Shown: positions 54,137 to 54,429 of the stretch, piece by piece
Layout: each line of letters starts with the position of its first letter
How positions within the stretch are numbered: the first letter of the stretch is position 1
Assembly (NCBI GenBank): GCA_020073115.1
Contig: JAIQFU010000003.1
Coordinates: 1 to 54,429 of the forward strand
Reading direction: 5' to 3'
DNA length: 54,429 nucleotides
Origin: Terriglobia bacterium
GTDB lineage: Bacteria; Acidobacteriota; Terriglobia; Bryobacterales; Bryobacteraceae
Program-made: the position numbers and the translations under genes
The notes under the pieces: generated by a model
The model's input: the letters and a program-made list of their open reading frames with translations, nothing else
Database searches by the model: none
Told to the model about the DNA's origin: nothing

Positions 54137-54429
54137 CTTCTTTTTACCCGCCGCAACCCTCTGGCAGCGCGAACTGGTGCGTTTCTGGCGCCAGAAAAGC
54201 CGCGTGCTGGGGGTGGTGGCGTCGCCCCTGGTGTTCTGGCTATTGATCGGCTACGGCTCCAACGACCTGGCGCGCTTCTATTCCGGCGCGCTGGTCCTGA
54301 CCGTGATGTTCTCGGCCATCTTCTCCACCATCTCGATTATCGAGGACCGCCGCGAGGGTTTCCTCTTGTCGATGCTGGTTTCGCCCGCGCCGCGCACCAG
54401 CATGGTGCTGGGCAAGATTCTGGGCGCGG
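54129..54429 (+). CDS. ABC-2 type transporter permease, partial
   Basis: A TTG start at 54129 overlaps the ATPase stop codon by 8 bp. One hundred codons are visible: LSSFFLPAATLWQRELVRFW, a first hydrophobic segment VLGVVASPLVFWLLIGYG, then SGALVLTVMFSAIFSTISII and the ABC-2 hallmark EDRREGFLLSMLVSPAPRTSMVLGK. It is the membrane partner of the preceding ATPase and continues beyond the window. Confidence 0.9.
   Translation, partial: MSSFFLPAATLWQRELVRFWRQKSRVLGVVASPLVFWLLIGYGSNDLARFYSGALVLTVMFSAIFSTISIIEDRREGFLLSMLVSPAPRTSMVLGKILGA

Overview
This 54.4-kb, GC-rich window comes from a bacterial chromosome, most likely an acidobacterium of the Solibacter/Bryobacter type. Three things support this. 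Two secreted proteins end in the ~220-residue module first described from Solibacter C-termini (TIGR03437-like). A MacB-like duplicated permease of the kind expanded in Acidobacteria is present. Many small secreted or signal-bearing enzymes typical of that group (Gfo/Idh, M19 peptidase, large glycoside hydrolase) are also present. No tRNA, rRNA, CRISPR array, phage gene or transposase gene was seen.

Layout. (1) 1-14720, accessory left arm: a truncated BON-type N-terminal region, a FecR-like exported protein, and a signalling block made of a degenerate receiver, a KaiC-like double ATPase, a receiver-histidine kinase split by an in-frame stop, and a REC-PAS-PAS histidine kinase. It continues with a frameshifted secreted BACON/CARDB protein, a frameshifted PDZ-membrane-GAF-PP2C phosphatase, an exported Gfo/Idh oxidoreductase and an ornithine cyclodeaminase-like enzyme. 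(2) 14868-35954, a complete merged str-S10-spc-alpha ribosomal operon of 35 co-directional genes, from rpsL through fusA, tuf, rpsJ, secY, adk, map, infA, rpmJ and rpoA to rplQ, preceded by a good sigma-70-type promoter and a ~220-nt leader. (3) 35955-51379, accessory genes: aldo/keto reductase, NHL-repeat secreted protein, threonine aldolase, HemW, GH106-like glycoside hydrolase, a disrupted ADOP/MacB permease, a signal-bearing methyltransferase, a GT39-like membrane protein and an M19 peptidase with a substituted metal ligand. (4) 51545-54429, the start of what looks like a terminal-oxidase biogenesis cluster: cupredoxin-like lipoprotein, heme O synthase, and an ABC-2 ATPase with a partial permease.

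The most striking feature is not a protein. Nearly every gap longer than about 50 bp in the ribosomal operon holds an imperfect palindrome built from short repeated words. At least six unrelated word families are used (AGCTGA/TCAGCT, CAGGAGTC, TCGTTAGTCGCTAGT, ACGGATGAACAC, GAATTCGGGGA and a GGCCCC-rich type). Several sit immediately before start codons and replace an ordinary Shine-Dalgarno region. Related palindromes lie in other gaps, at the 3' end of a histidine kinase gene, and in one case inside a glycoside hydrolase gene as an exact 69-bp (23-codon) in-frame insert. A separate 43-bp double-hairpin repeat occurs three times outside the operon. Four genes of the accessory arms are interrupted, while all 35 ribosomal-operon genes are intact.
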